Shown here one piece after another: positions 35,301-44,516 of a stretch of DNA of 64,000 bases (the first letter of the stretch is position 1; the number at the start of each line of letters is the position of its first letter). Source of the stretch: Shimia sp. Alg240-R146 (GTDB taxonomy: Bacteria > Pseudomonadota > Alphaproteobacteria > Rhodobacterales > Rhodobacteraceae); the NCBI RefSeq assembly GCF_947331465.1, contig NZ_CAMZOK010000002.1, forward strand, positions 434,001-498,000, given 5' to 3'. A program made the translations under genes and the position numbers. The notes beneath the pieces are model-generated. The model ran no database searches. It saw nothing but the letters and a program-made list of their open reading frames with translations, and was not told the DNA's origin.

Positions 35301-35603
35301 TCAACCCGGGATGTCACGCTCCAGAGCTTCCAGAGAACCCATGCGTGCGCCACCATCGGCCATCGCAGGAATTTCCATGTCTGCACAGGTGCCCGCGTCA
35401 ACCAGTTTCCAGGCGTTGCCCTGGTAATCTACGGTCGAGGTGCCGGCGCATGTGGTGCCTGGGCCTGCGGCGCAATCATTTTCGCCAGCCAGAGAAACGC
35501 CATAGCATTTCTCTTTTTCAGCGGCGACTGCGGTGGTTGCGTGGGCGGCCAGTGCGGTTGCGACGGCGCCAGCAACGGCGAGAGTTTTTACGGTGTTGGA
35601 CAT
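35301..35603 (-). CDS. bufA1: Bufferin precursor peptide BufA1 (DUF2282)
   Basis: ATG 35603 (or 35609) opens a 100-residue precursor with a signal peptide (about 1-28, ...TTAVAA). The mature part has four cysteines, C33, C44, C52 and C73, in [24 protein letters not shown] and VDAGTC, and the block [14 protein letters not shown]. This is DUF2282, the substrate of bufferin MNIO enzymes. In characterised bufferins, cysteines are converted to copper-binding heterocycles and the product is exported to the periplasm. The order after it, bufB-bufC-DoxX, supports this reading. Confidence 0.93.
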   Translation of the reverse strand: MSNTVKTLAVAGAVATALAAHATTAVAAEKEKCYGVSLAGENDCAAGPGTTCAGTSTVDYQGNAWKLVDAGTCADMEIPAMADGGARMGSLEALERDIPG

Positions 35604-35753
35604 CTTCATTTCCCTTTCGGTGTTGAACTCGGCCAGGCGTTTCTGCCTTGGCATGTCTCAACACTAGGGTTGCCAAGCTGTAACGCGCCAATCACACGCG
35701 TGTGTGCCACAGGTATGTTATCGGTTGTAACAAAGAGAAAACGCGGCCCGCTA

Positions 35754-36776
35754 TCAGCGCAGAAGAGACGCCTCGCGAGGCCGCAACATCACGCGGGCAG
35801 AGGTGTAGCGCGGCGCGACGTCGTCAAAAAAGCCGGGGCGCAAGGCGTTGATTTCCGCTTTTTGTTCTTGCGTTAGGATGGTGGCGACTTCTTCGCCCGG
35901 GAATAGGCTTTCGGCCCATATTCCTTGGGCTTTGAGCAGGCCGTGGCGTTCAAGTAGGATGTGGAAATAGGTGATCGTCTGAGCCGCGCTGTCGGTTTTG
36001 ATGGCGTGATCATTGATCAGGGACTTGATTGGAACCAACACCTCGTCTTCACCAAACAGAAGCTCGGCCCGCCAATCCGACAACAGCACCCGATGTTGCG
36101 GAGACAGCCGGAGATCGGCACTGGGACGGCCCATGCCCAACGCGTCTTTGGTGACAACAACGGGGCGCAACTGGCGATTGTTACAAAGATCAAAGGCCGA
36201 GAAATGGCGGGAGCCGATCCACAAAATGCGGTCTGTGCCCTGTTCTGTAACAATTTCATCGCCTTCGCGCAGCGACTCGATGGCGCAATCACCGGAGGGA
36301 GTCGCAACCCGTGTGCCTTGGGCAAAGCAGATGGTGTCGTAAGGATCAACCGGGCCGTCGCTGATTCCGCCAAAAGTGACGGTCTGGCCGGGCGTGATCG
36401 GGGATGTGGTGAACACCACGAGGTTGCTACCGGAGTTGGACGTGCCAGTGCCGATACGGCCGATGATGAACGTGATTGGCGGCACATCTTCGGTAATAAC
36501 CTGATACTCGCTTTCGATATTACTGCCGGCCGGGTAGGTCACACCGCCAATCGTCAGATCATTGGTGAGAACCGACAATGTGCCGGTCTCGATATAGGCG
36601 TCTTCCAGTTGGTCGTCGTCATCGGTGATGTAAAAGCTGAGCTGGTCCGCGCCGGCGTCAAGCGTTGTGGAGGTACCAACCAGGCCGCTGCCTGTCGTCC
36701 CTGTTGCATCCGCGGCCAAAGCGCCGGAAAAATCCTCCAACGCCCACCCTGAAACCAAATAATCCGGCATACCCAC
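35754..36776 (-). CDS. Hint-domain protein
   Basis: A 340-residue protein with a C-terminal Hint (hedgehog/intein) domain. DTICFAQGTRVATPSGDCAIESLREGDEIVTEQGTDRILWIGSRHF starts at about C150, and LRLSPQHRVLLSDWRAELLFGEDEVLVPIKSLI carries the conserved histidine. The N-terminal 145 residues are acidic and beta-rich. Roseobacters encode many such Hint_2 proteins, often secreted by type I systems; whether this one self-cleaves is unknown. The first ATG of the frame is used; a second, two codons on, is equally possible. Confidence 0.88.
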   Translation of the reverse strand: MGMPDYLVSGWALEDFSGALAADATGTTGSGLVGTSTTLDAGADQLSFYITDDDDQLEDAYIETGTLSVLTNDLTIGGVTYPAGSNIESEYQVITEDVPPITFIIGRIGTGTSNSGSNLVVFTTSPITPGQTVTFGGISDGPVDPYDTICFAQGTRVATPSGDCAIESLREGDEIVTEQGTDRILWIGSRHFSAFDLCNNRQLRPVVVTKDALGMGRPSADLRLSPQHRVLLSDWRAELLFGEDEVLVPIKSLINDHAIKTDSAAQTITYFHILLERHGLLKAQGIWAESLFPGEEVATILTQEQKAEINALRPGFFDDVAPRYTSARVMLRPREASLLR

Positions 36777-36829
36777 GCCCTCTGCTTGCGTCGCTTAACG
36801 GTCTTGAGGGGCTGATATAAAATGCAAAT

Positions 36830-36849
36830 GGGGCGCGAATTCGCGCCCC
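36830..36849 (-). terminator. Intrinsic terminator after thrS
   Basis: A perfect 20-bp palindrome, GGGGCGCGAATTCGCGCCCC, is followed on the minus strand by ATTTGCATTTTAT. It lies 47 bp past the thrS stop and terminates thrS. Confidence 0.8.
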
Positions 36850-36895
36850 ACATGGTGGTTTCAGGTTAGAATAAGGCCGAAATTCGGCGCTGGCT

Positions 36896-38845
36896 TCAGG
36901 CCAAATCAGGCGGTGTTGATTCCGTTGACAGCTGGGCCACAATTTCGTCCAAAGTCTGAACCTTGGTTTGCTTCTCACCCAGACGGCGGGTGGAGACGGT
37001 GCGCTCTTCGATTTCCTTTTTCCCGATCGCAAGGATCACCGGCACTTTGCCAACCGAGTGTTCGCGGACCTTATAGTTGATCTTTTCATTGCGCAGATCC
37101 GCTTCGGCACGCACACCAACCGCTTTGAGCGCCTCGACGACCTCAAGACAGTAGTCATTGGCGTCCGACACAATTGCGGCCACAACAACCTGACGCGGGG
37201 CCAGCCAGAACGGCAGTTTGCCGGCGTGTTCTTCGATCAGGATGCCGATAAAGCGTTCAAAGCTGCCCAATGTCGCGCGGTGCAACATGATGGGGCGGTG
37301 TTTGTCGCCATCGGCGCCAATATAGCTGGCGTCGAGACGGTCGGGCAGGTTGGGATCCACCTGAAGTGTGCCGCACTGCCAGTTCCGGCCAATTGCGTCG
37401 GTAAGTGTGAATTCCAGCTTGGGTCCATAAAAGGCGCCTTCGCCTTCGAGGATTTCAAACTGGTGACCGGCCGCGTTACAGGCGTCACCCAGCGCTTTTT
37501 CGGCGTAGTCCCAGCTTTCATCAGAGCCGATCCGCTTTTCAGGGCGTGTCGACAGTTTGATGGTCCAGTCGTTAAAGCCCAGATCGGAATAGACCTCGGA
37601 CAGGAAGTCGATGAACTTCTTGGTTTCGGCGGTGATCTGATCCTCGGCACAGAAGATGTGACCGTCATCTTGAGTAAAGCCGCGCACACGCATAATGCCG
37701 TGCAGCGCGCCAGAAGGTTCATAACGTGCACAAGAGCCGAACTCGGCCATGCGCAGAGGCAGGTCGCGATACGATTTCAAACCTTGGTTGAACACCTGAA
37801 CGTGGCAGGGGCAGTTCATTGGCTTGAGCGCGTTCACAGCCTTTTCGCGGGCGTGGTCTTCGTCCACTTCCACGATGAACATGTTTTCCTGATACTTGTC
37901 CCAGTGACCCGATGCTTCCCACAGTTTGCGGTCGACCACTTGTGGTGTGTTGACCTCGACATAACCGCCGACTTCTTGTTTGCGGCGCATGTAGTCTTGC
38001 AGGGTGGTGTAGATGCGCCAGCCGTTGGGGTGCCAGAAGATCTGACCGGGGGCTTCTTCCTGCATGTGGAACAGGTTCATTTCACGACCCAATTTGCGGT
38101 GGTCGCGTTTTTCGGCCTCTTCCAGCATGTGCAGGTGGGCTTTGAGGTCTTCTTTGTTTTTGAACGCAACACCGTAGATGCGTTGCAGCATTGCGCGGTC
38201 GCTGTCGCCGCGCCAATAGGCGCCGGCCACCGACATCAGTTTGAACGCATCCGCAGGCACCTGACCCGTGTGCGCCAAGTGAGGACCACGGCAAAGATCC
38301 TGCCAATGGCCGTGCCAATACATGCGAAGGGGCTCGTCGCCGGGGATCGCGTCGATCAGTTCGACTTTGTAGGGCTCGTTGTTGGCCTCGTAGAATTTGA
38401 TTGCGCGGTCGCGGTCCCAGACCTCGGTGGTCACGGGTTCGCGCTTGTTGATGATCTCTTTCATCTTCTTTTCGATGAGAGCGAGGTCTTCGGGTGTGAA
38501 CGGCTCTTGGCGGTCAAAGTCGTAGTACCAGCCGTTGTCGATCACCGGGCCGATGGTGACTTTGACGTCGGGCCAGATTTCTTGCACGGCGCGGGCCATG
38601 ATGTGCGCGCAGTCGTGACGGATCAGTTCGAGCGCCTCGGCGTCGCTGTCTTTCATGGTGTTGATCGCAATGGCGGCATCCGCATCAATGGGCCACTGAA
38701 GGTCCCAGTGTTTGCCATCCACGGTTGCGGAAATTGCTTTCTTTCCAAGCGATGTGGAGATCGACGATGCGACCTCGGCAGGGGTCACGCCAACACTGTA
38801 AGAACGTGCGTTACCATCAGGAAAAGTAAGAGAAATATCGGCCAT
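36896..38845 (-). CDS. thrS: Threonyl-tRNA synthetase
   Basis: Class II synthetase charging tRNA-Thr, 649 residues from ATG 38845 (GAGG upstream; the open frame to 38935 has no start support). The N-terminal TGS domain ([16 protein letters not shown]) is followed by an editing domain ([19 protein letters not shown]) with the conserved His/Cys set, then the catalytic core: [25 protein letters not shown] (motif 2) and [21 protein letters not shown] (motif 3). The anticodon domain ends in [17 protein letters not shown]. The conserved cysteine in MNCPCH binds zinc. Confidence 0.97.
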   Translation of the reverse strand: MADISLTFPDGNARSYSVGVTPAEVASSISTSLGKKAISATVDGKHWDLQWPIDADAAIAINTMKDSDAEALELIRHDCAHIMARAVQEIWPDVKVTIGPVIDNGWYYDFDRQEPFTPEDLALIEKKMKEIINKREPVTTEVWDRDRAIKFYEANNEPYKVELIDAIPGDEPLRMYWHGHWQDLCRGPHLAHTGQVPADAFKLMSVAGAYWRGDSDRAMLQRIYGVAFKNKEDLKAHLHMLEEAEKRDHRKLGREMNLFHMQEEAPGQIFWHPNGWRIYTTLQDYMRRKQEVGGYVEVNTPQVVDRKLWEASGHWDKYQENMFIVEVDEDHAREKAVNALKPMNCPCHVQVFNQGLKSYRDLPLRMAEFGSCARYEPSGALHGIMRVRGFTQDDGHIFCAEDQITAETKKFIDFLSEVYSDLGFNDWTIKLSTRPEKRIGSDESWDYAEKALGDACNAAGHQFEILEGEGAFYGPKLEFTLTDAIGRNWQCGTLQVDPNLPDRLDASYIGADGDKHRPIMLHRATLGSFERFIGILIEEHAGKLPFWLAPRQVVVAAIVSDANDYCLEVVEALKAVGVRAEADLRNEKINYKVREHSVGKVPVILAIGKKEIEERTVSTRRLGEKQTKVQTLDEIVAQLSTESTPPDLA

Positions 38846-39001
38846 TAGCCTCAAGCTCCTCGTCAGTTTGGCGCCCACGGAACGCCCGGTTGCGGGTATA
38901 TGGTTCGGGGCTGTTTTAACGTTGAGGCAGCGCAAGTCAAGCAGGGTTTCCCGATTGCCCAGAGAGGGTTAAGGTTTGCTTAAAGCATACAGGGGCACAA
39001 G

Positions 39002-39760
39002 ATGAGCATCACTCAGTTTCTGGACACACCTCAGGGTCGGCGGATTGCCTATCACAAGAGCGGGCAAAGCGGGCCGACCGTTGTGTTTCTGGGCGGTCTG
39101 AAATCGGACATGGAGGGCACCAAAGCGGTGTATCTGGAGGACTGGGCCAAGGCGCGCGGGCAGTTATTCCTGCGGTTTGACTATTCCGGACACGGGGAGA
39201 GTAGCGGAAGTTTCGAAGAGGGCTGCATCGGGGATTGGCACGAAGACACGGTGGCGGCGGTCACGGCGTTGACTCAAGGGCCGTTGGTCGTGGTCGGATC
39301 GTCCATGGGCGGTTGGCAAGCGTTGTTGTTGGCCAAGGCCATGCCGGAGCGGATCGCAGGCATGGTGACCATCGCAGCAGCGCCTGATTTTACCGAGGAC
39401 AGTTACTGGGCCGGATTTAGCGAGGCGGAGAAAGCAGCGTTAGAGACGGATGGATTTGTCGAGTTGCCGTCGGATTATATGGACCCCTACCGCATCACAA
39501 AACGCATGATTGACGACGGGCGCAAGCAGTTGGTTTTGCGCAGCGATTTGGTGCTCGATTTTCCGGTGTGGTTTTTGCAAGGAACAGAAGACACCGCAGT
39601 CAGCAGCAAAACCGCGATTGAGTTGATTGAACACGCTCAGGGAGCAGACATTCAGTTGCTTATGGTCAAAGGAAAGGACCATAGGTTCTCAGATCCATTT
39701 TGTCTAAAATTGATCACATCAAAAGTGGAGGCGGTGCTTTCGGCATCGAAACTTACATAA
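39002..39760 (+). CDS. Alpha/beta hydrolase (ABHD10-like)
   Basis: A 252-residue serine hydrolase. The nucleophile elbow is GSSMGGWQ (S101), the oxyanion segment is VVFLGGLKSDMEGTKA, and the C-terminal KDHRFSD supplies the histidine. The sequence recalls mitochondrial ABHD10 and bacterial acyl-protein-thioesterase-like enzymes. Its stop overlaps the ATG of a second hydrolase gene (TAATG), so the pair is probably co-translated. Substrate unknown. Confidence 0.88.
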   Translation: MSITQFLDTPQGRRIAYHKSGQSGPTVVFLGGLKSDMEGTKAVYLEDWAKARGQLFLRFDYSGHGESSGSFEEGCIGDWHEDTVAAVTALTQGPLVVVGSSMGGWQALLLAKAMPERIAGMVTIAAAPDFTEDSYWAGFSEAEKAALETDGFVELPSDYMDPYRITKRMIDDGRKQLVLRSDLVLDFPVWFLQGTEDTAVSSKTAIELIEHAQGADIQLLMVKGKDHRFSDPFCLKLITSKVEAVLSASKLT

Positions 39761-40740
39761 TGCGGACATTTGGTCGATTTTTGGGACGAGCTTTGAGTGT
39801 GATGGTTCTGGCTGCGATCGCGTTGTGGATCATTGGGCCGTATGAGGAAATTTCGGTGTCGCCTACCATTGTCGAGGGGGAAATTGGCGCAGATGTGGAT
39901 GCGTATTTCGCAGCTCAAGAGGCCCGGTTTGACGACATCACCGAAGGTGTTGAGAAACGCGTGATTTGGGCAGGCGCGCCCGGTTCGAAAACCAAACACG
40001 CAGTTGTTTACATGCATGGGTTTTCCGCCACGAGCGAGGAAATACGCCCGGTGCCTGATCTTGTGGCGGACGCGCTCGGCGCCAATTTGATATACACGCG
40101 CCTACAGGGACACGGCAGACCGGGGGCTGTCTTGGCCAATGCAACTGCGCAAGGGTGGGCGACTGATTTTGCTGAGGCAATGATTGTCGCGCGGCGGGTG
40201 GCGGATGAGGTCATTGTGATCGGCACATCAACCGGCGGCACCGTGGTGGCTGCGATGGTCGATCAGCCAGAGGTCATGGAGGCCGTAAAGGGCGTCATTT
40301 TTGTCTCACCCAACTTTGAGATTTCAGCGCCCACCGCGAAGCTACTGAGCTTGCCGGCAGCGCGCCATTGGGTGCCTTTGGTTGCTGGCAAGTCCAGAAG
40401 TTTCGAAACCATCAACGCGGAGCATGAAAAGTACTGGACGTCGCAGTATCCAACCGCGAGCGTCATGCAGATGGCAGCGCTGGTCGCGGCGGTGAAAGTG
40501 ATGGATTTTTCCGATACTGCCTTACCGGCGATGTTCATGTTTTCAGATGAAGACATTGTCGTCAAACCATCCGCAACGCGTGAAGTCGCGGCGCAATGGG
40601 GCGGGCCGGTCACGCTGGCGCCGCAAATGTTGCAGGCGGGTTCGGATTCCAATGCACATGTGATTTCCGGGGCCATAATGTCGCCAGCAGAAGTTGCCGG
40701 TGATGTCGGGGAAATTTTAAAATTTATCAATGGTTTGTGA
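39760..40740 (+). CDS. Membrane-anchored alpha/beta hydrolase
   Basis: A 326-residue protein beginning MRTFGRFLGRALSVMVLAAIALWIIGPYEE, so an N-terminal helix anchors or exports it. The hydrolase core has HAVVYMHGFSATSEEIRP (oxyanion region), VIGTSTGGTVVAAM (nucleophile serine in GTSTGG), FMFSDEDIVV (acid) and NAHVISG (histidine). The ATG overlaps the stop of the preceding hydrolase, and a VOC protein follows 10 bp later. It probably acts on an ester at the membrane or in the periplasm. Confidence 0.87.
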   Translation: MRTFGRFLGRALSVMVLAAIALWIIGPYEEISVSPTIVEGEIGADVDAYFAAQEARFDDITEGVEKRVIWAGAPGSKTKHAVVYMHGFSATSEEIRPVPDLVADALGANLIYTRLQGHGRPGAVLANATAQGWATDFAEAMIVARRVADEVIVIGTSTGGTVVAAMVDQPEVMEAVKGVIFVSPNFEISAPTAKLLSLPAARHWVPLVAGKSRSFETINAEHEKYWTSQYPTASVMQMAALVAAVKVMDFSDTALPAMFMFSDEDIVVKPSATREVAAQWGGPVTLAPQMLQAGSDSNAHVISGAIMSPAEVAGDVGEILKFINGL

Positions 40741-40750
40741 GGCGTAGTTT

Positions 40751-41194
40751 ATGTCAACCGTGAAGATGGACCAGCGCGTGAGCCTGATCACCCTGGCCGT
40801 GGGCGATCTGGAGCGGTCGGCTGCATTTTATGAAGCCTTGGGGTGGCAACGCGTCCCCAGTCCCGACGGAGTGATTGCCTTCGACCTTATCGGGCAAACG
40901 CTGGGCCTTTATAGCCGTGCGGCGTTGGCTGAAGATCTGGGCATTCCGGCTGACAGCGTTGGCGGGTTCTCGGGGGTGACGTTGGGCCACAACGTGCGTT
41001 CTGCAGAAGAAGTTGCACCGATATTGGCGCTTGCGGAAGAGGCGGGTGGCCGGATTTTGCGTCCCGCAGGAGACGTGTTTTGGGGGGGATTCATCGGCTA
41101 CTTTGCCGATCCGGACGGGCACGTCTGGGAGGTTGCGAACAACCCGTTTTCACCGCTGTCCGCTAACGGCGAATTCCGCTGGGAAGGGCACTGA
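40751..41194 (+). CDS. VOC family protein
   Basis: A 147-residue glyoxalase/bleomycin-resistance-type fold. It begins SLITLAVGDLERSAAFYEALGWQRVPSPDGVIAFDLIGQTLGLYSRAAL and ends GYFADPDGHVWEVANNPFSPL; the terminal DPDGHVWEV is the conserved final strand. It follows 10 bp after the membrane hydrolase gene and may act on related substrates. No specific reaction can be named. Confidence 0.85.
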   Translation: MSTVKMDQRVSLITLAVGDLERSAAFYEALGWQRVPSPDGVIAFDLIGQTLGLYSRAALAEDLGIPADSVGGFSGVTLGHNVRSAEEVAPILALAEEAGGRILRPAGDVFWGGFIGYFADPDGHVWEVANNPFSPLSANGEFRWEGH

Positions 41195-41256
41195 TCCGGT
41201 TGACCTTTGGCCGTTTTCCGGCAGATTGGCAAGAAAGATAAGATTGGGGAACGGGC

Positions 41257-41967
41257 ATGAGCGAGCCATTGGTGCTGCTGCCGGGCATGATGTGTGACGC
41301 GCGGGTTTTTTCATACCAAGTTGCGGCGTTGTCGCGAGATCGTGCCGTGACCATCGGGCCGGTCACGCAGGGCGAACGGATTGGGGACATGGCGGCGTTC
41401 TTGCTGACCCAGTTGCCTGAAAAATTTGCCCTGGCTGGATTGAGCATGGGCGGAATCGTTGCGATGGAAATTTTGCGACGTGCGCCGGATCGGGTGACAC
41501 GTATCGCGCTGATGAACACCAACCCCTTGGCGGAAACCCCTACGTCGGCAGCCGCCTATGAACCGTGGATCGTGGGCGCTCAGGCGGGGCGGTTGGATGA
41601 GGTCATGGCAGACTTTATGCGGCCCGAATACCTCGCCCCAGGGTCGGGTCGGGCGCAGGTTCTGGCGCAAGTTCAAGCGATGGCGCGGTCTATGGGACCG
41701 GAAGTTTTTGTTCGGCAGGCGCGGGCGTTGCAGCGGCGGTTAGACCAGCAAAAGACGTTGCGCCGTTTGAAGTGCCCCGCGTTGGTGTTGTGCGGTGAAC
41801 ATGATGGGCTGACGCCAGTCAAACGTCATCAATTTATGGCGGAACTGATCCCCTATGCCGAATTAAAAGTCATTGAAAACGCTGGTCATTTGCCGGTTCT
41901 CGAACAACCGGAAGCGACCACAGAAGCGCTGCGCACATGGATGGCGCAGCCTTTTGTATTGCAATGA
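41257..41967 (+). CDS. Alpha/beta hydrolase
   Basis: A 236-residue cytosolic hydrolase. LVLLPGMMCDARVF is the oxyanion region, LAGLSMGGIVAMEIL holds the nucleophile (S63), CGEHDGLTPV holds the acid and ENAGHLPVLEQP the histidine. It is the third alpha/beta hydrolase gene in 3 kb, after the two at 39002 and 39760, but is separated by 62 bp from the VOC gene. It converges with the flavin monooxygenase gene. Substrate unknown. Confidence 0.87.
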   Translation: MSEPLVLLPGMMCDARVFSYQVAALSRDRAVTIGPVTQGERIGDMAAFLLTQLPEKFALAGLSMGGIVAMEILRRAPDRVTRIALMNTNPLAETPTSAAAYEPWIVGAQAGRLDEVMADFMRPEYLAPGSGRAQVLAQVQAMARSMGPEVFVRQARALQRRLDQQKTLRRLKCPALVLCGEHDGLTPVKRHQFMAELIPYAELKVIENAGHLPVLEQPEATTEALRTWMAQPFVLQ

Positions 41968-42011
41968 CTCACTCGTGTCGGCAGCTAGCAGAGGGCGCCC
42001 GCGCTTAGCGG

Positions 42012-43001
42012 TTATGTCGCCATGTCGCGCAATACCTCGGATGCGATTTCAAACGATTTCAGACGCGCGGTGTGGTCATGGATCATACTTGTGAGGATCA
42101 GCTCGTCTGGTTGATATTTTGCGATCATGTCCGCAAACGCGGCCCGCACGCTGGTGCGATCACCATGTGCCGAAACGCGCAGGGCGTGGTTGACTGCGGC
42201 TTCCTCGGAGTCGGTCGCGACCTCGGAGAAGGCGTCGACCGGTGTGGGTAGGGGGCCGGGGCCGCCTTTGCGCAAGTTCAGGAAGGCCTGTTGCATAGAC
42301 GTGCGAAGTCGGATGCCCTCGGCGTCGGTATCTGCGGCAAAGACGTTTGTGGCCAACATGAAGTGCGGTTCTTGCGTGACGCCGGGTTGGAAGCGGTGAC
42401 GGTAAAGCTCGACGGCCTCTTCAAGTGCGTCAGGTGCGAAGTGAGATGCGAAGGCATAGGGCAGACCGAGTTGCGCCGCGAGTTGGGCGCCAAATAGGCT
42501 GGATCCAAGAATCCACACCGGAACGTTGGTGCCTTCTCCCGGCACGGCGCGGACCGGCTGTTCGGGCGATGGATCCTGAAGAAACCCCATTAGTTCAATA
42601 ACTTCTTCGGGAAATCTGTCGGCGCCAGACATGCCGCGCCGCAGGGCGCGCATGGTGTTCATATCGGTGCCCGGTGCGCGACCTAGGCCGAGATCAATGC
42701 GGTCGGGATAAATGGAGGCCAACGTGCCAAATTGCTCTGCGACCACCAACGGCGCGTGATTGGGCAACATGATGCCACCGGACCCCACCCGGATGGAGCG
42801 CGTGGCGGCAAGCACTTGACCGATCAGCACGGCGGTTGCGGAGGAGGCGATCCCGCGGGAATTGTGGTGTTCTGCCAGCCAGTAGCGATTATAGCCCCAG
42901 CGTTCGGCATGTTGCGAAAGGTCGACCATTTGCTGCAACGCGTCGGTTGCGGTTTGGCCACTGGGAATTGGAACGAGGTCAAGCAGGGAGTAGGGGATCA
43001 T
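42012..43001 (-). CDS. LLM-class flavin-dependent monooxygenase
   Basis: A 329-residue luciferase-like TIM-barrel protein of the MsnO8/YhbW group. Typical blocks are [85 protein letters not shown]. This group binds FMNH2 supplied by a separate reductase; no specific substrate is implied. It is convergent with the hydrolase gene at 41257. Confidence 0.92.
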   Translation of the reverse strand: MIPYSLLDLVPIPSGQTATDALQQMVDLSQHAERWGYNRYWLAEHHNSRGIASSATAVLIGQVLAATRSIRVGSGGIMLPNHAPLVVAEQFGTLASIYPDRIDLGLGRAPGTDMNTMRALRRGMSGADRFPEEVIELMGFLQDPSPEQPVRAVPGEGTNVPVWILGSSLFGAQLAAQLGLPYAFASHFAPDALEEAVELYRHRFQPGVTQEPHFMLATNVFAADTDAEGIRLRTSMQQAFLNLRKGGPGPLPTPVDAFSEVATDSEEAAVNHALRVSAHGDRTSVRAAFADMIAKYQPDELILTSMIHDHTARLKSFEIASEVLRDMAT

Positions 43002-43078
43002 ATGGGCTGTCCTGAGTTGTTGTGCTCAAGATAGTCCACCATGCGCCCGCGCCAAGGGGCGCGCATGGATGGGGAACG

Positions 43079-43103
43079 TAAAAACGGGGCCCGAAGGCCC
43101 CGC
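43079..43103 (-). terminator. Intrinsic terminator after phaZ
   Basis: On the minus strand CGGGGCC-ttcg-GGCCCCG is followed directly by TTTTT (43080-43084). It lies 31 bp past the phaZ stop. Confidence 0.93.
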
Positions 43104-43132
43104 TGCAACAGTAACATTTAGGATACCAAGGA

Positions 43133-44407
43133 TCAGGCGGCGTTTTTGTTGGCCGCTTTGCGTTTGGTTTTGGGCTTGCCGCTGTTGGCGTCGATGAAGT
43201 CGAGCACAAGAGGGCGGATATTGTTGCGCCAGCTTTTGCCGGCGAAAATGCCGTAGTGGCCTGCGCCGGGCTCAACATGGCTGGCTTTTTTGTCGTCGGG
43301 CAGGCCAGTACACAGATCCAGCGCGGCGATACATTGGCCAGGCGCTGTGATGTCGTCTTTGGCGCCCTCGACGGTTTTGACCGCAACCGTGGTGATTTTG
43401 CCGATGTCGACCTTGCGACCCGCAACGATAAATTCATTGGCGGCAATTTCGCCCTTTTTGAAGATGCGATCCACGGTGGAAAGGTAAAATTCCGCCGTCA
43501 TGTCCATAACGGCAAGATATTCATCATAAAACCGGTTGTGGGCGTCGTGGTCGGACGCTTCGCCCTGCGTGACGCGCATGATTTGATCCATAAACGCTTT
43601 GGAGTGGCGCTCTGCGTTCATCGACATAAAGGACGAAAGCTGAAGCAAGCCGGGATAAACCATGCGGCCAACGCCGGGGTATTTGAAACCGACACGCTGG
43701 ATCATGGTTTCTTCGAGCTGGCCCATGGTGACGCTGTGGCCGAAATCGGTCACCTCGGTGGCGGCGGCGGCAGGATCGATTGGCCCGCCAATGAGCGTCA
43801 AAGAACGCGGCTGGGCAGACGGGTCTTCTTCGGCAAGATAGGCCGTTGCGGCCAAAGTCAACGGCGCCGGTTGGCACACGGCGATGACGTGAGTGTCGGG
43901 GCCAAGCTCTTTCATGAAATCAACAAGATAAAGCGTGTAGTCTTCGATATCGAATTTGCCTTCGCTCACGGGAATGTCGCGCGCATTGTGCCAGTCGGTG
44001 ATATAAACTTCGCAGTCTGCAATCAGGCTTTTGACGGTAGAGCGCAACAGCGTGGCGTAGTGGCCGGACATTGGCGCAACCAGCATGACCTTGCGGTCCA
44101 TGGGTTTGCGGCCGGAGACCTCAAAGTGGATCAGGTCGCCAAAGGGGCGTTCCACAATGGTGTTGACGTTCACGAGGTGATCTTTGCCGTCTTCGCAGGT
44201 GAAGCTGTCAATGTGCCAATCAGGCTTTACGATCATTCGCTGGAAACTGCGTTCTGTGACTTCGCCCCAAGCGGCCATCCACTGAAACGCGGGGTTCGGG
44301 AACAACGCCATCGCCGGAGAGGAGGCCATAGCCGTTGCCGTGGCGCCCAGCCATTGGTTGGTATTGCGCATGGTTTCCATGAAGTCATACGTGGCCATGT
44401 ACCGCAT
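43133..44407 (-). CDS. phaZ: Intracellular PHA depolymerase
   Basis: Mobilises stored polyhydroxyalkanoate. The 424-residue protein begins MRYMATYDFMETMRNTNQWLGATA, with AAGGAG six bases before the ATG. The nucleophile is a cysteine in HVIAVCQPAPLT (C178) in place of the serine of typical lipase boxes, characteristic of the Ralstonia-type intracellular depolymerases. MLVAPMSGHYATLLR and EPGAGHYGIFAGKSWR flank it. It is divergent from phaC, with a PhaR-type site between. An intrinsic terminator follows. Confidence 0.95.
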   Translation of the reverse strand: MRYMATYDFMETMRNTNQWLGATATAMASSPAMALFPNPAFQWMAAWGEVTERSFQRMIVKPDWHIDSFTCEDGKDHLVNVNTIVERPFGDLIHFEVSGRKPMDRKVMLVAPMSGHYATLLRSTVKSLIADCEVYITDWHNARDIPVSEGKFDIEDYTLYLVDFMKELGPDTHVIAVCQPAPLTLAATAYLAEEDPSAQPRSLTLIGGPIDPAAAATEVTDFGHSVTMGQLEETMIQRVGFKYPGVGRMVYPGLLQLSSFMSMNAERHSKAFMDQIMRVTQGEASDHDAHNRFYDEYLAVMDMTAEFYLSTVDRIFKKGEIAANEFIVAGRKVDIGKITTVAVKTVEGAKDDITAPGQCIAALDLCTGLPDDKKASHVEPGAGHYGIFAGKSWRNNIRPLVLDFIDANSGKPKTKRKAANKNAA

Positions 44408-44481
44408 GTGCGTCTCCTTTACGTCGGGGTATCCCCGTTCTCGAAAGCTCCGTATGATATTTTAAGGAGCAATATTGAATG

Positions 44482-44492
44482 CTGCGTAGCAG
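44482..44492. promoter_or_regulatory. PhaR-type operator between phaZ and phaC
   Basis: CTGC-GTA-GCAG matches the CTGC-N3-GCAG element recognised by PhaR in Paracoccus denitrificans (recalled, not looked up). It lies 25 bp before the phaC ATG within the divergent phaZ/phaC region. It could repress one or both genes. Confidence 0.75.
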
Positions 44493-44516
44493 CGAGACTA
44501 GGGCGATTGAGTTAAT

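Noticed and set aside
35656-35753. GTTACA motifs upstream of bufA1 as an ECF sigma promoter
   Set aside because: Two TGTAAC copies are present, but no matching -10 at a fixed distance and no neighbouring ECF sigma gene, so the evidence is too weak to list.
36968-38848. Long open frame (626 codons) on the plus strand over thrS
   Set aside because: It lies opposite the well-supported thrS gene and is explained by GC-rich codon bias; no ribosome site, no recognisable domain.
43256-44515. 419-codon plus-strand open frame across phaZ
   Set aside because: Antisense shadow of phaZ; the phaC/phaZ divergent region is fully explained.
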